Below are positions 35,260-47,599 of a DNA stretch of 64,000 nucleotides, piece after piece (the stretch's first letter is position 1; the number at the start of each line of letters is the position of its first letter). The stretch covers positions 14,903,479-14,967,478 of the forward strand of contig NC_133117.1 of the NCBI RefSeq assembly GCF_022965805.1. Reading direction: 5' to 3'. Below the pieces are notes generated by a model. It made no database searches. It saw only the letters and a list, made by a program, of their open reading frames with translations, and was not told where the DNA came from. A program made the position numbers and the translations under genes. This DNA comes from Primulina eburnea (Eukaryota; Streptophyta; Magnoliopsida; Lamiales; Gesneriaceae).

Positions 35260-36749
35260 TGTGGGGACCCGAACGCTAATCAAGTTCATAATCGTCATTG
35301 GGACAATTTAATCAATTATAATAAACAGGATCTAAATTTTTTTTTAAAATACGCAATGTAATGGAAATCATACTAGTATGCATATTAGTATAAAATAAGG
35401 TACAAGTCATGTACAACATACATTAAATATACACTAGGGTTCAACAACTAGCTATCAAGTGTCCGAACCCTATCTACAGCAATGTCTAAGTCCGTGATCT
35501 CCACTCTAATCATGATCTCTCGTCATCTCCTCGACCCTGATCCTGTCCCACCTGTTGTCATGGACACATACAAACACGACAACAGCCGGATAATTCCGGT
35601 GAGAATATAATCCCAATATAAATCAATGAAACATGCAATAATATGATAAGAATAAAAGCATGAACAGGTAACAGCAATATGTATCAAACTCTGAAACATA
35701 ATCTATATAAAACTGTCGACAATGTTCGTGACTCCACGACTCAGACTAGACTCAATCCTAGTCTAGGGATCCCGGTTTCCAGACGTTGACATTCCATATC
35801 GATCACCAGTAATAAAAAAAACTCCGATTCTATCCACATCGATATGGTATCGATCACCAGTAATAGAAGAAACTCCAATTTTATCCACATCGATAGCCAA
35901 TCATCCGGTGACAGACTTTGGCATTACCGCCAATACACTATCTTATGACATCGTGCAATGTGCCCGTGGTGATCCCACCACTATCAGGCACTTCTGCCAC
36001 AAGATTACTCATCTAATATCAATCTAATACATGCTTCCTACAAATCAATAGAAAATCATATAATAATCAAATCAATGCATACAATAACAATAAGTATGTG
36101 ATTTAGGGAAACCCAAGCATATCCTACTTGAGCCGATCTCCCAATACCACATTGACTTATACCTTTCGTTTGTAGTCTCGGTCTGAAGTAATATTAGTTC
36201 TGAACTCAAGAATGTCTATGTAAATCTGAAACGACATATCGAGAATCATAATATCAATATTCCATTCTCAATTCCACACTGAATCTGAATAATCTAGATT
36301 TAATTCAAATCAACGGTATAACGACACCATCTCAGTATCTCCGTCAATACCATATCAACAGACATCAATTACAAATCATAATTCATATCCGATACCATAG
36401 GTAATCAGTCCATAATACAAATCTGTCCAATATCAATCGATATATAATCAGAAAATCATAACAATTTCATAATCAATCCGTTTCTCAATCTGACTTCAAT
36501 TCTACGATGTCTAACATGCCAAGAACATCATATATGATGTGTATTAGATTCCAACAATATCATAATCTCAAAAAATGTCAGAACGTAACAAAACTTACGT
36601 CCAGTTGTAGCCTGCGTTGATAGGAACACAGTACTAAAGTCGGATTCAAAATCGGATGGACAGATTTCTCGTAAATCGAATTCTAAAATTAAAATCGTAA
36701 GGTTGGCTTCTTTTTCCCTTTTTCTCTTGTTTCCTTCGAAGATTATAAC

Positions 36750-36753
<4 letters not shown>

Positions 36754-36802
<49 letters not shown>
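36754..36802. repeat. AT microsatellite in the B LTR
   Basis: About 49 bp of TA dinucleotides at the TATA position on the minus strand, about 55 bp downstream of the proximal array motif. Could supply the TATA box. Confidence 0.9.
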
Positions 36803-36806
<4 letters not shown>

Positions 36807-36857
36807 CACTCGACATGCATTAAGGCAAATGGCTCATCCTACATGCAACACGTCTCG

Positions 36858-37018
36858 CGTATATGCGCGACCCTCCTCGGCGCATATGCGCGAGACAGTA
36901 TGTCTCGGCGCGTAGCTCGCACAGCCCCTCGCGCATATGCGTGCCCTTACTCGGCGCATATGCGCGAGGTTCTCTGGACATTTCGCGCAGATGTGCCCGG
37001 CTGGGTCGCGCATATGCG
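36858..37018 (-). repeat. Palindrome array, CGCATATGCG motif, 6 copies (B 5' LTR)
   Basis: Perfect form TCGCGCATATGCGCGA (16 bp, self-complementary). Core starts: 36858, 36881, 36932, 36955, 36986, 37009. Spacings: 23, 51, 23, 31, 23, matching the Athila LTR array (23, 51, 23, 29, 23) despite a different motif. Confidence 0.93.
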
Positions 37019-37149
37019 CGAGAGCTCATCCTCGCACATACATCTTTTCATGTTGAATTCAAACCATGTCCCGATTAATCCTCTCATACTCACCTCAAAT
37101 TATAAATCAATAATCGTCAATTAACAGCGATTAATTTTCGGGCATTATA

Positions 37150-37467
37150 TCACTCGTCTAATACATACTTTCTATAAATCAATAGAACAAGCATATCAAA
37201 TCAAATCAATGCACATAATAACAATAAGTATTTGATTTAGGGAAACTCAAGTATATCATACTCGAGTCATTCTCCCGATACCACATTGACTTATACCTTT
37301 CTTTTATAGCAGTTCTGACGCCGTTCCTGTCGGAAATTCAAAGTCTGTCCACACTCAATCTGGCAATGACAATACCAAATAATACCATATCAATATACTG
37401 CTCAGATCAATACCAAATCTGATAAATCTAGATTAAACTCAAAATCAACAGCATAACGGAACAATCC
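37150..37467 (-). mobile_element. Element C 3' LTR, left piece
   Basis: Matches the C 5' LTR from about 51555 to 51872. Its outer part was cut off by the B insertion and it is interrupted on the right by F. It ends in AATCC, the F duplication. Confidence 0.88.
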
Positions 37468-39455
37468 TGTAACGCTCAGAAATTATAAGAAATAATAAGA
37501 CAAGATTATAAAGTGTTGCCAGGATGGAAAATAAGAAATTCTGGAGAATGCAGCACCGCACCCGCGGTACATGGACAGTAAATTGGCAAGAAATTCCGAA
37601 GCATCACCGCACCCGCGGTGCTAGCCAGAGCGCACCCGCGGTATAGAACAGAGCGCACCCGCGGTCATGCGTGGAGTTTGAAAAATGATGCCATGTTTCA
37701 GATTGTGCATGCAGTATATATACAGATGAATGACACGTTATTTCTTCAGAAAACTCAGCAACAAGGCACGAGAAATCCTCCCTAAAGTTCTTACGCCTTT
37801 AGATTTCGATTGTGCAAGAACCGTTTAGCAGAATTTGAATCCGACTGCAGTTCTGAGTTCCTTTAGCTACGAGCTACAAAAGGACGTAATTTTTGTTACG
37901 TTTTGAAATGTTTTGAAACTATGATGTTGTCAGAACTGAATATGATTCTGATATGGTGTTTCTACTACCGTAAACATGGTATAATCAAAGACAGATTGAA
38001 GAATAGATTGATTATACAATTGTTATGATTTTTAGAAGATATTGATTGAGTTTGAACATTAGACTTGTACTGTTCTTGATTGAAGAATATAAAGATGATT
38101 ATTCTATGTGTTCTGAATAGATTATTCCGTAGATATGTGAAGTCAGACCGAAGAAATTATACCGTATGTATGTGTATGTATTTCAGCAGCTTTGAAGTTA
38201 GATTTGTTAGATATTCATATGCTAGGATTAGAAGAATGAAATTATGGTATTGATTATCAATTTTGATATGCCGTTGAAACATCAGTTGATTCAGATCAAT
38301 CAGATTCGATATTGTTATATTATGATACTGTTGATATGAATCAGATTGTATGTTGTTCAGATATTGATCAGATTTTATACTGATGTGGGTATTGATCAGA
38401 ACAGATTGTAAATTGAGCTACACATTGATACAGTGTATTGATATTGTTATTTCAGATCGGTTATGGACAGGTTTAATTTTGAGACGTCCTCCTCGTCAGA
38501 TCAGGAAGATAAAGGTATAATTCATGTGATATTCGGGAAGAAACAACTCAATCGAGATCACCCTTGAGTTGCCCAATAAATCACATACTATATTCTTGTT
38601 TATGTTTTATCTGATCATGCTTGGTTTACTGATTGTATTCATGCATTTAAGATAGGACAGTTTGGATATCAGCCAGACTGCTAGACGTTCGGCGATATCT
38701 TAGCTTAGGGGAAGATCACCGCCCCTTTGTAGATGCGGATACAGATCAGGCCGAAGTCTAGGAATAAGACGTACAGCACCTCGATTGGTAGGGTAGGTGA
38801 CAGCCAGTGACGTCTTATTCACACCGGGATCCCTAGAGTTATAGATCAAGTCAAGTCTTGACATGATTTGAGTAGAACTGCATGCTTATATGGATGTGGC
38901 TCCTAGATCATGGGACCCATCATTACTGCTTTCAGTTGGGTTAGCATGTTTTGTGATTAAGATTGTTTATATGCATGTTTATCTGATTTGAGTTGCATGC
39001 TTATTTGATTAATTTCATAGATTATGAAATAGATTGTTTCTATACATGATAGCATGTTTTATAAATTAGTTTGTCTATATACATGCTTACCATGTTTTAT
39101 ACTGGGATTTGTTCTCACCGGAGTTATCCGGCTATTGTCGTGTCTGTATGTGTGCATGGCAACAGGTGGGGCAGGATCTGGGTCACGAGGAAGATGAGAA
39201 ATTGTTGATAGCGTGGAGATCTCGGGCGTTGCAGCTTACTAGTTGTTTGTACTAGATTTGTACTGAAACTTTTAAACACTAGTGTATGATTGTACAAAAC
39301 AGACATGTATGTACATTATGTTGATTTAATATAAAGACAAAATATGCTTTAATTATACATTTGAATTAATGTTAAAAGCAAATTTTTGACCCACATTTTC
39401 TAGCAAAGATCCAATTAAATCCCAAAAGAATTGAGTTAGAGCCCGGGTCCCCACA
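37468..39455 (+). mobile_element. F 5' LTR
   Basis: TGTAACGCTCAG...GGTCCCCACA. Four-copy array, TATATATA at 37715-37722. The later part (GTTATCCGGCTATTGTCGTG, about 39122) matches the B/C LTR on the other strand. Confidence 0.94.
37557..37663 (+). repeat. Inverted-repeat array, CGCACCCGCG motif, 4 copies (F 5' LTR)
   Basis: Core starts: 37557, 37608, 37631, 37654. Spacings: 51, 23, 23. TATA follows 51 bp after the last motif. Confidence 0.92.
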
Positions 39456-39460
39456 ACAGG

Positions 39461-39472
39461 TGGTATCAGAGC
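39461..39472 (+). other. F primer binding site
   Basis: TGGTATCAGAGC, 5 bp after the 5' LTR end. Initiator-Met-tRNA type. Confidence 0.92.
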
Positions 39473-39802
39473 GATAGATCCTTTAGATTGGGATAGTCAG
39501 AGTTGATAGATCTTTTAGACTGAGATAGTAGAGAATGAGCGGGGTAGATTGAATTTTCTTTCCTTGCATGTATGTGCTAGGATGAGATTGATTCTAATGT
39601 TGATTGACATTGTGTGCTAGCATGAGACTATGTGTTACTGCTTTAAGATACATGGCTACCTGAATAATTGATTTAAATTGGTATTATTTATTCTTGAGTA
39701 TGAATCAGAGCGGATTCATGATCAGCAGTAAGTTAATCATGATCAGAAAAAGATTGGCACAGATTTGCAATATTGGGTTGCTAATGTTTTTGGTAATCAA
39801 AT

Positions 39803-40726
39803 ATACCTCCTAGAAGAATTCCAGAAAGGGGCAGTACTTCATATGATCAGACAGGTAGGTCAGAACCTAAGATAGATGTGGCAGAGATTCAGATGGAAAC
39901 ACAATTTCAGAGGTTTCAGTCGTTTCAGCCGCTGGTTCTGATGGGAAATGAGACGCCAGCAGATTGTGAGAAGTGGCTTGAAGAAATAGAAATGTTATTT
40001 GAATTCCTAAATTTCACAGATGAGTGTAGAATTAGGCTTATTGAGAACCAATTGCATGAGGCGGCCAGAAGATGGTGGTTACTCACCAAAGGAGCTTTAG
40101 AGCAGAGTCGTCCAGTGATTACGTGGAAGATTTTCAAGTTTGAGTTTTATCAAAGATTTTTCCCCGTGTCATATAGAGAGGACAGAATTGCAGAATTTGC
40201 AAACCTGAGACAAGGTCAGAGGAGTATTGATGAATACTTGGCACAGTTCTTCACCTTGTTACGTTTTGCCCCTCTTACGGCTAGAAATGATTATGCTATT
40301 TCTACTCAGTTCATCCAAGGATTGAATCCAGAAATACGTACGTTGGTGAATGTGAAGCAATCAAGTAATTTTGCGGATACTTTGAATAGAGTTAAAAGAG
40401 CAGAAACGGTTCTGATAGGACAACAGGGAGCATCGTATGTTCTTCCAGAACAGACTGCACAGCAACTGCCTTCCAGAGTAGAGATTGGCAGTCGTAGTGG
40501 TAAGGAAAAAGAACCATTGAGAATTCAAAAGAAACAGTTCAAGAAGTTAGGAAGTGATTCCTCTAGTTCTAGCAATCCTGGTCCGAGCTATACCGGAGTG
40601 TATTGCAGGACTTGTGGAGGGAGACACTCCACAGAACAATGTCAGGGAGTGCTTGGGAAGTGTAATATCTGTAAGCAGACGGGACTTGCTAAAGTTTGTC
40701 CTCAGAATCATTTTCGAAGATCTTAA
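39803..40726 (+). pseudogene. F gag, original start codon lost
   Basis: The frame aligned to C gag begins at 39803, where the expected ATG reads ATA (then PPRRIPERGSTS). The first in-frame ATG is at 39893, leaving a product about 30 residues shorter. Capsid region: TQFQRFQSFQPLV, ETPADCEKWLEEIEMLFE, RRWWLLTKGALEQ, FYQRFFPVSYREDR, FIQGLNPEIRTLV. Zinc knuckles: CRTCGGRHSTEQC and a second reading CNICKQTGLAKVC, shortened and without the His. The frame stops at 40726 instead of running into protease. Otherwise open for about 280 codons, in contrast to the pol behind it. Confidence 0.88.
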
Positions 40727-40739
40727 AGAGCAAAGTCAT

Positions 40740-43310
40740 TGGTGGTAATGACAGAAGAACAGACCCAGAATTTACAACAGGTACTACTTTTTATGATTAT
40801 ATTGCATACGTATTGATGTGTACTAATGCATTCTTCATGAGTATCTGTGATTGAGTAGCATGGTGATAGGCTATATGTGTGGGGTCTGTGTATACGTAGT
40901 ATTGATTCCCTGGTTGTTGAGGAATATGTTGATATCAGAGATCTCTGTGACATGTTATATACTACAGTGAGATGAACTCGGGATTGGGTTAGATTATGAT
41001 GTACTTGTGTTATATGATTTTGACTTCATTATTGACATGTAATGCTAAAAAGTACAAAAATATCGTAGAATGTGTTCCAGAAATGGTAAGATTAAGATCA
41101 GATCTAGTTGAGAAATGAGGATTCTAGATCCAGAATTCCTTAGATCATTGTAATGTTATGACTCGATTATCACAGAAAGGAACAGATGGTATCCTTATGT
41201 GTTTGGTAGATATACTGAAATCGAGTCTAACGGTGACAGATTTGCCCGTAATGTATTAGTTGATTGGTGTTTGCCTAGATAAGATTTCAGATGTGTTTGA
41301 TATCAGAAAGGTAGATTTCAGAATTGAATCGATACCAGGTATTGTTTATAGGATAGAATCCAGTAAAGAATGACATTGAATGTATAGAATGATACTGAAG
41401 GATTAGACAGAATTGAAAGAATTGACAGATTAGAATATTGGCTGAGAATTACAGTTGATTGAGTATTCTCTTGAAGATGTTTCAGTTCTGTTTCTCAATT
41501 AATAGCGTTTATGTTCCGAGGTATTCTGAGGATTATGCTTGGTATATCTATGATTTATTGATATATTGCAGCATTTGATTGATTATGTTGAATATTTAAA
41601 GACTGTGTTAAATATTCAGAGAACTGTGATTATTGTATACAGAAATGGATCAGGTATGAATCCGGTATGCAGTTATTGATACAGTGTTTACTCAGAATAT
41701 ACAGTATCTGAAGATTGATTGATTTAGACAGTTAAGACAGAAAGATCAGGAATGCCAGAAATGTCAGAAATTTATTATCTGCAGATTATCTTATTCTGAT
41801 TATCTTATTCTCTTATTGTTAAATATCTGCTGAGTATTATTATTGTTCTACATCAGTAATTGCGATATCTTATATTGTTGGGAGCATATTCTAATTGCAG
41901 ATGAAATATAGCAGTTGATCAGATTGATATTAAGATATTTACCAGAAATCGTGGTTTTATGAGTTTTCTTAAACTCACTAGATCGGTATAGGTTCTTTCT
42001 ATTCTGAATCTGATGTGATATTACTGTTATTGTGAATCAGTGTTGACACAGTTTATTGTAATCAGTTGAGTGTACATCAGTTCAGAAATCAGAGGGTTCA
42101 GAATTGTATTTTGCAAATCAGAACAGAGCATCAGTCAGATTAACAGATATTTGATTTTGTGATTGTATGGGACTGATTATTTTATGATATCAAAATGTTT
42201 CAGAATTGTTTACAGATTTTGATATCGGTGGTCAGAGCCGAATACCAGGTAGGTATTTTTTTTTTCTTTATCTTATATTATTACTGATTTGTTTATACAG
42301 AATAGTTCGTATATAGAATCACAGATAGTGTCAGAACCGCACAGTAGTGAAGTCAGTTTTCATTCAGATGTTTGTGAATGTATTATATTCGAACAGATAG
42401 TTGTGATATAAACAGATTAGATCAGCTATGGCAGAAATTGTTCAGAAATGTTGGCAGAAATTGTACTGATAAGTCTGAATTGCTAACAGAAGAAGACAGA
42501 AAGATAGAAATCAGAAGATTTGATTACAGAATATGTATATTTCAGAATAGAAATGGGAGTACATTTCTATGGTTTTCGTAATGACATTACAGCCATTTTC
42601 TTTAGATTTTGATATGATATGCTTATGATTGACAGAGTTCTCAATCTATATCTATCAGTTTGTACCAGATTACGTACAAACAGAACTAGATGACATAGAT
42701 CGATGTCAAAAAAAAAATAATCAGATGGATTAGAATATTGAATTAGATGATATCAGATTGTGACTTTGATGGAGTTGTACTTGTGATAGACTATATCATA
42801 AGCTCTCTTATGCAGATTTGGTACAGATTGGCAGGTAGTCAGAGAGATTGACAGATAGTCAGGGTGTAGTAATCAGAGATTGGCAGATATTGATAGAAAT
42901 TTAGTGCTGGAGGTTAGCACTAGTTATCCAGATAGTTCAGTATGAATAAATTTAAGACACCAACATCGGATGATGACGATTGGTATTTGAAGATAAAGAC
43001 TGAATATGTACTGGATTGGGATAAACAAATATGATAACAACTACAAGTAGTATTGTTTTGTTATAACTTACAGGTTGGTATATACGGATGTTGTATAACC
43101 AATATGATGAGATGAATTCAGTCAGAAGGATTGTGAGAAGTATTGTGATAGGATACTTCTTGACTTTGTATTCCTGATTAGAATCAAAGATAGATACAAG
43201 GAAGATATTTCAGAATAAATCTAATGAAGCGAGTTTGGATGTTAAACTCTGGTATACATTTCTTCTCGTATATCTGACTTGATTTCTTATGAGTTCAGGG
43301 ACGAACTCAG
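40740..43310 (+). pseudogene. F pol remnant, heavily decayed and internally deleted
   Basis: About 2.6 kb where a full pol needs about 3.5 kb. Fragments align by eye to B: protease AYVLMCTNAF near 40805 (for [10 protein letters not shown]), the GAGTTAGAC-like stretch near 40985, and the decayed RT lead-in near 41290 (SDVF...VDFRIESIPGIV). Further right I recognise no integrase motif. Stops and indels are in every frame. One 67-codon frame (42378-42581) has no recognisable motif. Confidence 0.75.
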
Positions 43311-43314
43311 ATCT

Positions 43315-43328
43315 AAGAGGGGGAGAAA
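43315..43328 (+). other. F polypurine tract
   Basis: AAGAGGGGGAGAAA directly before the 3' LTR. Confidence 0.9.
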
Positions 43329-45359
43329 TGTAACGCTCAGAAATTATAAGAAATGATAAGACAAGATTATAAAGTGTTGCCAGGATGGAAAATAAAAAAT
43401 CTGGAGAATGCAGCACCGCACCCGCGGTGCTAGACATCACCGCACCCGCGGTACATGGACAGTAAATTGGCAAGAAATTCCGAAGCATCACCGCACCCGC
43501 GGTGCTAGCCAGACCGCACCCGCGGTGCCAACACCGCACCCGCGGTACAGAACAGAGCGCACCCGCGGTCATGCGTGGAGTTTGAAAAATGATGCCACGT
43601 TTCAGATTGTGCATGCAGTATATATACAGATGAATGACACGTTATTTCTTCAGAAAACTCAGCAACAAGGCACGAGAAATCCTCCCTAAAGTTCTTACAC
43701 ATTTAGATTTCGAATGTGCAAGAACCGTTTAGCAGAATTTGAATCCGACTGCAGTTCTGAGTTCCTTTAGCTACGAGCTACAAAAGGACGTAAGTTTTGT
43801 TACGTTTTGAAATTTTTTGAAACTATGATGTTGTCAGAACTGAATATGATTCTGATATGGTGTTTCTACTACCGTAAACATGGTATAATCAAAGACATAT
43901 TGAAGAATAGATTGATTATACAATTGTTATGATTTTTAGAAGATATTGATTGAGTTTGAACATTAGACTTGTACTGTTCTTGATTGAAGAATATAAAGAT
44001 TATTATTCTATGTGTTCTGAATAGATTATTCCGTAGATATGTGAAGTCAGACCGAAGAAATTATACCGTATGTCTGTGTATGTATTTCAGCAGCTTTGAA
44101 GTTAGATTTGTTAGATATTCATATGCTGGGATTAGAAGAATGATATTATGGTATTGATTATCAATTTTGATATGTCGTTGAAACATCAGTTGATTCAGAT
44201 TAATCAGATTCGGTATTGTTATATTATGATACTGTTGATATGAATCAGATTGTATGTTGTTCAGATATTGATCAGATTTTATACTGATGTGGGTATTGAT
44301 CAGAACAGATTGTAAATTGAGCTACACATTGATACAGTGTATTGATATTGTTATTTCAGATCGGTTATGGACAGGTTTGATTTTGAGACGTCCTCCTCGT
44401 CAGATCAGGAAGATAAAGGTATAATTCATGTGATATTCAAGAAGAAACAACTCAATCGAGATCACCCTTGAGTTGCCCAATAAATCACATACTATATTCT
44501 TGTTTATGTTTTATATGATCATGCTTGGTTTACTGATTGTATTCATGCATTTAAGATAGGACAGTTTGGAGATCAGCCAGACTGCTAGACGTTCGGCGAT
44601 ATCTCAGCTTAGGGGAAGATCACCGCCCCTTTGTAGATGCGGATACAGATCAGGCCGAAGTCTAGGAATAAGACGTACAGCACCTCGATTGGTAGGGTAG
44701 GTGACAGCCAGTGACGTCTTATTCACACCGGGATCCCTAGAGTTATAGATCAAGTCAAGTCTAGACATGATTTGAGTAGAACTGCATGCTTATATGGATG
44801 TGGCTCCTCGATCATGGGACCCATCATTACTGCTTTCAGTTGGGTTAGCATGTTTTATGATTAAGATTGTTTATATGCATGTTTATCTGATTTGAGTTGC
44901 ATTCTTATTTGATTAATTTCATAGATTATGAAATAGATTGTTTCTATACATGATAGCATGTTTTATAAATTAGTTTGTCTATATACATGCTTACCATGTT
45001 TTATACTGGGATTTGTTCTCACCGGAGTTATCCGGCTGTTGTCGTGTCTGTATGTGTGCATGGCAACAGGTGGGGCAGGATCTGGGTCATGAGGAAGATG
45101 AGAAATTGTTGATAGCATGGAAATCTCGGGCGTTGCAGCTTACTAGTTGTTTGTACTAGATTTGTACTGAAACTTTTAAACACTAGTGTATGATTGTACA
45201 AAACAGACATGTATGTACATTATGTTGATTTAATATAAAGACAAAATATGCTTTAATTATACATTTAAATTAATGTTAAAAGCAAATTTTTTACCCACAT
45301 TTTCTAGCAAAGATCCAATTAAATCACAAAAGTATTGAGTTAGAGCCCGGGTCCCCACA
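43329..45359 (+). mobile_element. F 3' LTR
   Basis: 2,031 bp. 43 bp longer than the 5' LTR, largely explained by two extra array motifs. TATATATA at 43619-43626. Confidence 0.94.
43417..43567 (+). repeat. Inverted-repeat array, CGCACCCGCG motif, 6 copies (F 3' LTR)
   Basis: Core starts: 43417, 43441, 43492, 43515, 43535, 43558. Spacings: 24, 51, 23, 20, 23. TATA lies 51 bp after the last motif, as in the 5' LTR. Confidence 0.92.
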
Positions 45360-46008
45360 AATCCCGATATCCCCGTCAATACAATAACAACAGATATTAA
45401 TTACAATCAATAACTGATATCCAATACAATCTGTAATCAATCCATAATTCAAATCTGTCCAATATCAACCAATATAATATGAAAAACCATAACAATTCCA
45501 TAATCAATCTGTTTCTTAATCTGACTTCGATTCTACGATGTCTGACATGTCAAGAACCTCATATATGAATCATATTCGATTCCAGCAATATCATAATTTC
45601 AAATCTTAACAAAATGTAATAAAACTTACGTCCAGTAGTAGCTGTCGTCCATAGAATCACGGTACTGTGTTCGGATTTAAACTGATAAACGGATCGAATA
45701 AACTCCCAACTCAAAGTCGATGGAAGCTCCAAGTTTTCAGAGGAATTCTCGTTTCTTATTGTCTGAATAATGAACCACTGCACAACTCGCGCATATGCGC
45801 GCAAACCCTCCGCGCATATGCACGAGGTCCTCTGCCCACTTCGCGGATATGCGCGCATCAGTGTCGCGCATATGCGCTAAGGGTACTGTTCCTCGCACAC
45901 ATTTTATGTATTTTCTCGTTTTTCCCGGTCCGATCCTTTCCGTCCATAATTACAGCAAATTATAAATCAATAATCGCAAATTAACAAATAAAAATCCCGG
46001 GCATTACA
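45360..46008 (-). mobile_element. Element C 3' LTR, right piece
   Basis: Starts with the AATCC duplication and ends (minus start) at TGTAATGCCCGGG, 46008. Against the 5' LTR it lacks about 270 bp (counterpart of about 52275-52550), including the AT run at the TATA position and half of the array. Confidence 0.9.
45790..45876 (-). repeat. Palindrome array, CGCATATGCG motif, 4 copies (C 3' LTR)
   Basis: Core starts: 45790, 45813, 45844, 45867. Spacings: 23, 31, 23, equal to the distal half of the 5' LTR array. Confidence 0.9.
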
Positions 46009-46024
46009 TTTCTCCCCCCCTAAG
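46009..46024 (-). other. Element C polypurine tract
   Basis: On the minus strand CTTAGGGGGGGAGAAA, directly before the 3' LTR. Preceded by GGGACGAAAT. Confidence 0.88.
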
Positions 46025-46106
46025 ATACAATTTCGTCCCCGAAATCACAGACAATCAATCATATCAATAAAAAGGTGTATAACAGAAACTGAACAGAAAA
46101 CTCACA

Positions 46107-47399
46107 TCAATGAAATAATTCTGGGAATCTCTGTCTCATGTCTGAATCAGTCTCCCATGTAGCTTCCTGAATTCCGTGACGACTCCACTGAACTTTCACA
46201 AGTGGAATTGTCTTCGTTCTGAGCTGCTTTTCCTTCCGATCAAAAATCTGAATCAGCTTTTCGTAGTAGCTCAATGTCTCATCAAGCTCGGCCTCGTCTG
46301 ACTGCATAATGTGTGAAGTATCAGGCAGGTATTTCCGTAATAACGATACATGAAAGACATCATGTATCTCAGATAAAGAAGACGGTAAGGCGAGTCGATA
46401 GGCACGATCTCCTATCTTCTCGAGGATCTCATAAGGCCCAATGTATCGTGGAGACAACTTCTCCTTCTTTCCAAATCTGACAACACCTCGGAAAGGTGAA
46501 ATCTTCAAAAATACTCGGTCTCCTGCCTCAAATATCAACGATCGTCGTCTGATGTTGGCATATTTGGCCTGTCTATCTTGAGCTGCCTTCATTATTTTCT
46601 GAATCAGCTTCACTTTCTCCGTCATATCTCTGATCATACCAGGTCCAGTCTCAGGAACTTCAGAGATATCATCCCAATACAGAGGGGATCGACACTTCTT
46701 TCCATACAATGCTTCGGAAGGAGCCATCTCAATACTCGTCTGATAACTGTTGTTGTACGAGAACTCACAAAGTGGCAATGCATCCTGCCAATTAGTGCTA
46801 AAATCAAGCACTACAGCTCTCAGCATATCCTCTAATGTCTGAATCGTCCGCTCTGACTGTCCGTCTTTCTGTGGATGATATGCGGTACTTAAATGTAACT
46901 TCGTACCTAGAGACTGCTATAAACTATGCCAGAAATGCGAAGTAAACCGAGGATCACGGTCTGAAACAATCGACTTCGGCACTCCGTGCAATCTAACCGC
47001 TTCTCTGACATAAATATCGGCCATCTGGTCATGTCTGTATGTCATCTTGTATGGAATAAAGCATGCAAATTTGGTCAATCGATCAATCGCGACCCAAATC
47101 GCATCAGAATCTCTGGAGGATCTCGGCAACTGCATCACAAAATCCATGGAAATGTGATCCCATTTCCATTCAGGAATGGACAAACTCTGTAACAATCCTC
47201 CTGGTTTCTTTCTTTCTGATTTCACCTGTTGGCAATGCACACAGTTGGCTACAAATTCATTAACATCAGATTTCATCTGTTTCCACCAATATTGTCTCTT
47301 CAAATCATTATACATTTTCCTGCCACCAGGATGAATGCTAAAACGACTGTTGTGCGCTTCTGCTAGAATATGTTGTCTCAAATCTGAAACATTCGGCAA
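46107..47399 (-). pseudogene. Element C integrase and chromodomain-like tail, one stop
   Basis: Minus strand. Zinc finger [15 protein letters not shown]...CVHCQQVK, core acids in MDFVMQLP, SDRDPRF and GQSERT (all present), then GPYEILEKIGDRAYRLALP and the tail QEATWETDSDMRQRFPELF. Broken by TAG at 46919-46917; the frame is the same on both sides. Stops also separate it from RNase H. Near-twin of element A integrase. Confidence 0.93.
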
Positions 47400-47599
47400 A
47401 CAATACGGTTATTCACATACAAAACACTGTAAAGAACATGATACTCCGATTGATGTCCAGCTCTGACCATAGTAATCGAATTCTGTACATTCTGTTCCAC
47501 TTTCTGTGCTTCTTTAATTCGCAATATCAGTTCTGGTTCGGCCCGAATAGCACATAATCTCAGAGGCTGACAATCTGTTTAGAAGGCTAATCCAGACAA

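Larger units (their letters stand above)
35260..37149 (-). mobile_element. Element B 5' LTR
   Basis: 1,890 bp. On the minus strand it starts TATAATGCCCGAAAA (the canonical start TGTAATGCC has mutated to TATAATGCC) and ends GGGTCCCCACA beside the primer site. Contains an inverted-repeat array (36858-37018) and an AT microsatellite. Right of it, TCACT (37150-37154) begins element C LTR sequence in mid-LTR (compare 51555), so B inserted into C's 3' LTR; the partner duplication was lost with B's other end. Confidence 0.88.
37468..45359 (+). mobile_element. F: gypsy element with gag but wrecked pol
   Basis: 7,892 bp. 5' LTR 37468-39455 (1,988 bp), primer site 39461-39472, gag 39803-40726, decayed pol to about 43310, polypurine tract 43315-43328, 3' LTR 43329-45359 (2,031 bp). 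TSD AATCC at 37463-37467 and 45360-45364. The unoccupied site is visible in the C 5' LTR near 51868 (GGAACAATCCTGATATCC). LTRs are close except that the 3' copy has two more array motifs. R/U5 is homologous to B/C, U3 is not. Confidence 0.95.

Noticed and set aside
36820..37124. Overlapping frames across the B LTR palindrome array
   Set aside because: Palindromes keep frames open on both strands; not coding.
40805..40870. Third instance of the B/C post-protease stop in F
   Set aside because: On closer alignment the F GAGTAG lies earlier than the B/C TAA, so it is not the same position.
42378..42581. 67-codon frame in the decayed pol of F
   Set aside because: No recognised motif, within pseudogene wreckage.
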